Source of the DNA: DTHT01 sp037444625
GTDB lineage: Bacteria; Acidobacteriota; Terriglobia; Bryobacterales; Bryobacteraceae
NCBI GenBank assembly: GCA_037444625.1
Contig: JBBIMA010000013.1
Location: forward strand, 14,288-78,287
Length of the DNA stretch: 64,000 nucleotides
Direction: 5' to 3'
Each line of letters opens with the position of its first letter. Position 1 is the stretch's first letter. The notes beneath the pieces were generated by a model, which saw only the letters and a list, made by a program, of their open reading frames with translations, was not told the origin of the DNA and searched no databases. The translations under genes and the position numbers were made by a program. Positions 62,665 through 64,000 of this stretch are shown piece by piece.

Positions 62665-63995
62665 GACGCCGCGAGCTGGTTCAGGCGGCGATGGGCGGCG
62701 CGCTGGCGGCGCGGCAGCTTGCCGCTCACCAGCAAGCCGAACGGGCGGCCCGGGGCATGCCCTCGCCGCGCATCAAGGAGGTCCGGGTGATCGCTACCGC
62801 GCCGGCCGGATTGCGCCTGGTGGTGGTGAAGATCCTCACCGATCAGGACGGCCTGTACGGGTACGGCTGCGGCACCTTCACGCAACGGGCGGAGCTGGTG
62901 GTCGCGGCGGTCGAGAAGTATCTCAGGCCCTTTCTTCTGGGCAAGCCGGCCGACCGCATCGAGGACCTCTGGCAGGCCTGCTACAACTCCTCCTACTGGC
63001 GCAACGGTCCGGTCCTCAACAACGCCCTCAGCGGCGTGGACATGGCCCTGTGGGATATCAAAGGCCGCCAGGCCGGCCTGCCGGTCTACCAGTTGCTCGG
63101 GGGCAAGTGCCGGGAGGCGGCCGATTGTTACGCCCACGCCTCCGGCCCCGACATCCCGCAAGTGATCGAGAACGCGCGCCGGCTGATGGAAAGCGGCTTC
63201 CGCCACATCCGCGTGCAGGTGGGGATTCCGGGCATGGCGGCCTACGGCGCGGGGCGAGGCGAAGCCCGCGTCGAGGCGCTGCACGCCGGTCCGGTCTTCG
63301 AGCCGGCCCTCTACATGCGGCGGACCCTCAGACTGCTGGAGGAATGCCGCAAGCAATTGGGCGAAGAAATCGAGCTGTTGCACGACGTGCACGAGCGCCT
63401 CTCGCCCACCCAGGCGCTCCAGTTCGCCAAGGATTGCGAGCGCTTCCGCCTGTTCTTCCTGGAGGACCCCTTCTCGCCCGAGGACATCGGCTGGTTCCGC
63501 CTGCTGCGGCAGCAATGCTCCACGCCCATCGCCATGGGCGAGCTGTTCAACAGCCCGCACGAATGGACGCCGCTCATCGCCGAACGGCTCATAGACTACC
63601 TGCGCGTGCACGTCTCGCAGGCGGGCGGTCTCTCGCCCTGCCGCAAGATGGCCGCCCATGCGGAAATCTACGGGGTCAAGACCGCCTGGCACGGGCCGGG
63701 CGACGTCTCCCCCGTGGGTCACGCCTGCAACGTGGCGCTCGACTTGGCTTGCTGGAACTTCGGCATCCAGGAGTACTCGCCCTTCAACGAGCGGGTGCGC
63801 GAGGTCTTTCAGGGCTGCCCGGAAATGAAGAACGGCTATCTCTACCCCAACGAGGCGCCCGGCTGGGGCATCGAGGTGGACGAGAAGGCGGCCGCCCGCT
63901 ACCCCTTCGGCAGCTTCGAGGGCGGCGAGCGCCGCCGGCTCAACGGCGGCTGGGGCGAAGTGCGCCGCCGCGACGGCACCCTGATCAAACAGTGA
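62661..63995 (+). CDS. Tat-leader enolase-superfamily protein, mannonate-dehydratase-like
   Basis: This 444-residue protein starts MRRRELVQAAMGGALAARQLAA, a weak twin-arginine-type leader, and then matches RspA/D-mannonate dehydratases. Visible active-site residues are Tyr157 and His159 (CYAHASG), Asp242 and His244 (LLHDVHERL), Glu268 (FFLEDP), Glu294 (AMGELF), and His344 with Asp348 (AWHGPGDVSP). Unlike the paralogue at 15289, all these positions are intact, so it may be a functional sugar-acid dehydratase. It is coupled to ccmD by an ATGA overlap, an odd partner. Only a few bases of the window follow. Confidence 0.88.
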   Translation: MRRRELVQAAMGGALAARQLAAHQQAERAARGMPSPRIKEVRVIATAPAGLRLVVVKILTDQDGLYGYGCGTFTQRAELVVAAVEKYLRPFLLGKPADRIEDLWQACYNSSYWRNGPVLNNALSGVDMALWDIKGRQAGLPVYQLLGGKCREAADCYAHASGPDIPQVIENARRLMESGFRHIRVQVGIPGMAAYGAGRGEARVEALHAGPVFEPALYMRRTLRLLEECRKQLGEEIELLHDVHERLSPTQALQFAKDCERFRLFFLEDPFSPEDIGWFRLLRQQCSTPIAMGELFNSPHEWTPLIAERLIDYLRVHVSQAGGLSPCRKMAAHAEIYGVKTAWHGPGDVSPVGHACNVALDLACWNFGIQEYSPFNERVREVFQGCPEMKNGYLYPNEAPGWGIEVDEKAAARYPFGSFEGGERRRLNGGWGEVRRRDGTLIKQ

Positions 63996-64000
63996 GGACG

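Overview
The window is a GC-rich, gene-dense bacterial chromosome segment with about 50 protein genes, one tRNA and no mobile elements, rRNA or CRISPR. The best guess at the host is an Acidobacteriota member of the Solibacter/Bryobacter type. This rests on two roughly 1,100-residue Oar-like TonB-dependent outer-membrane proteins with N-terminal carboxypeptidase-regulatory domains, many Tat-exported sugar enzymes (enolase superfamily, Gfo/Idh/MocA, GH10), an NtrYX pair, sdhCAB of the menaquinone type, and a variant Ccm cytochrome c system. The assignment is an inference from gene content.

Layout. 1-3787: end of a complex I operon (nuoM partial, nuoN, then nuoH in a displaced position). 3804-7314: GH51 arabinofuranosidase and, divergently, a Gfo/Idh oxidoreductase overlapping a xylose-isomerase-like TIM barrel. 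7336-15290: two giant TonB/Oar-like proteins flanking a small outer-membrane barrel, closed by a strong terminator. 15289-20518 (minus): M14 carboxypeptidase-like protein and two Tat-type enolase-superfamily enzymes. 20535-22489: aguB-aguA (agmatine to putrescine). 22458-26256: MDR dehydrogenase divergent from thrC, which overlaps a GH10 xylanase-like gene. 26271-31839 (mostly minus): argD, a YdjC-type deacetylase, a YIP1-like membrane protein, an SH3-domain lipoprotein-like protein (plus), accD and cobO. 31971-35352: sdhCAB. 35413-38615: ntrY-ntrX. 38644-42019: glmS and guaB, each with its own promoter. 42058-47704 (minus): a secreted toroid-like protein, pheT, pheS and a small unknown. 47756-48678: a decayed sulfatase. 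48897-50421: yggX, tRNA-Glu(CUC) and a secreted unknown. 50587-54375: phoH, ybeY, a CorC-like CBS protein and era. 54440-56430: pgl and a Tat-type Gfo/Idh. 56478-63995: ccmE, ccmF, a CcmI-like zinc-ribbon protein, an anchored unknown, ccmA, ccmB, ccmC, ccmD (53 aa) and a mannonate-dehydratase-like enolase.

Functionally the window joins respiration (complex I, complex II, cytochrome c maturation) with plant-polysaccharide and sugar-acid use (GH51, GH10, enolases, Gfo/Idh, sugar isomerase, deacetylase, TonB transporters) and core housekeeping (thrC, argD, accD, glmS, guaB, pheST, era).

Most notable: the Ccm operon has a CcmE whose heme-binding histidine is replaced by cysteine (CxxxY type), has no ccmG or ccmH in the visible run, and includes two unusual extra genes. 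Many genes have a TATAAT-like box only 6-10 nt before the start codon, implying leaderless or near-leaderless mRNAs. One such box is symmetric and seems to serve two divergent genes.
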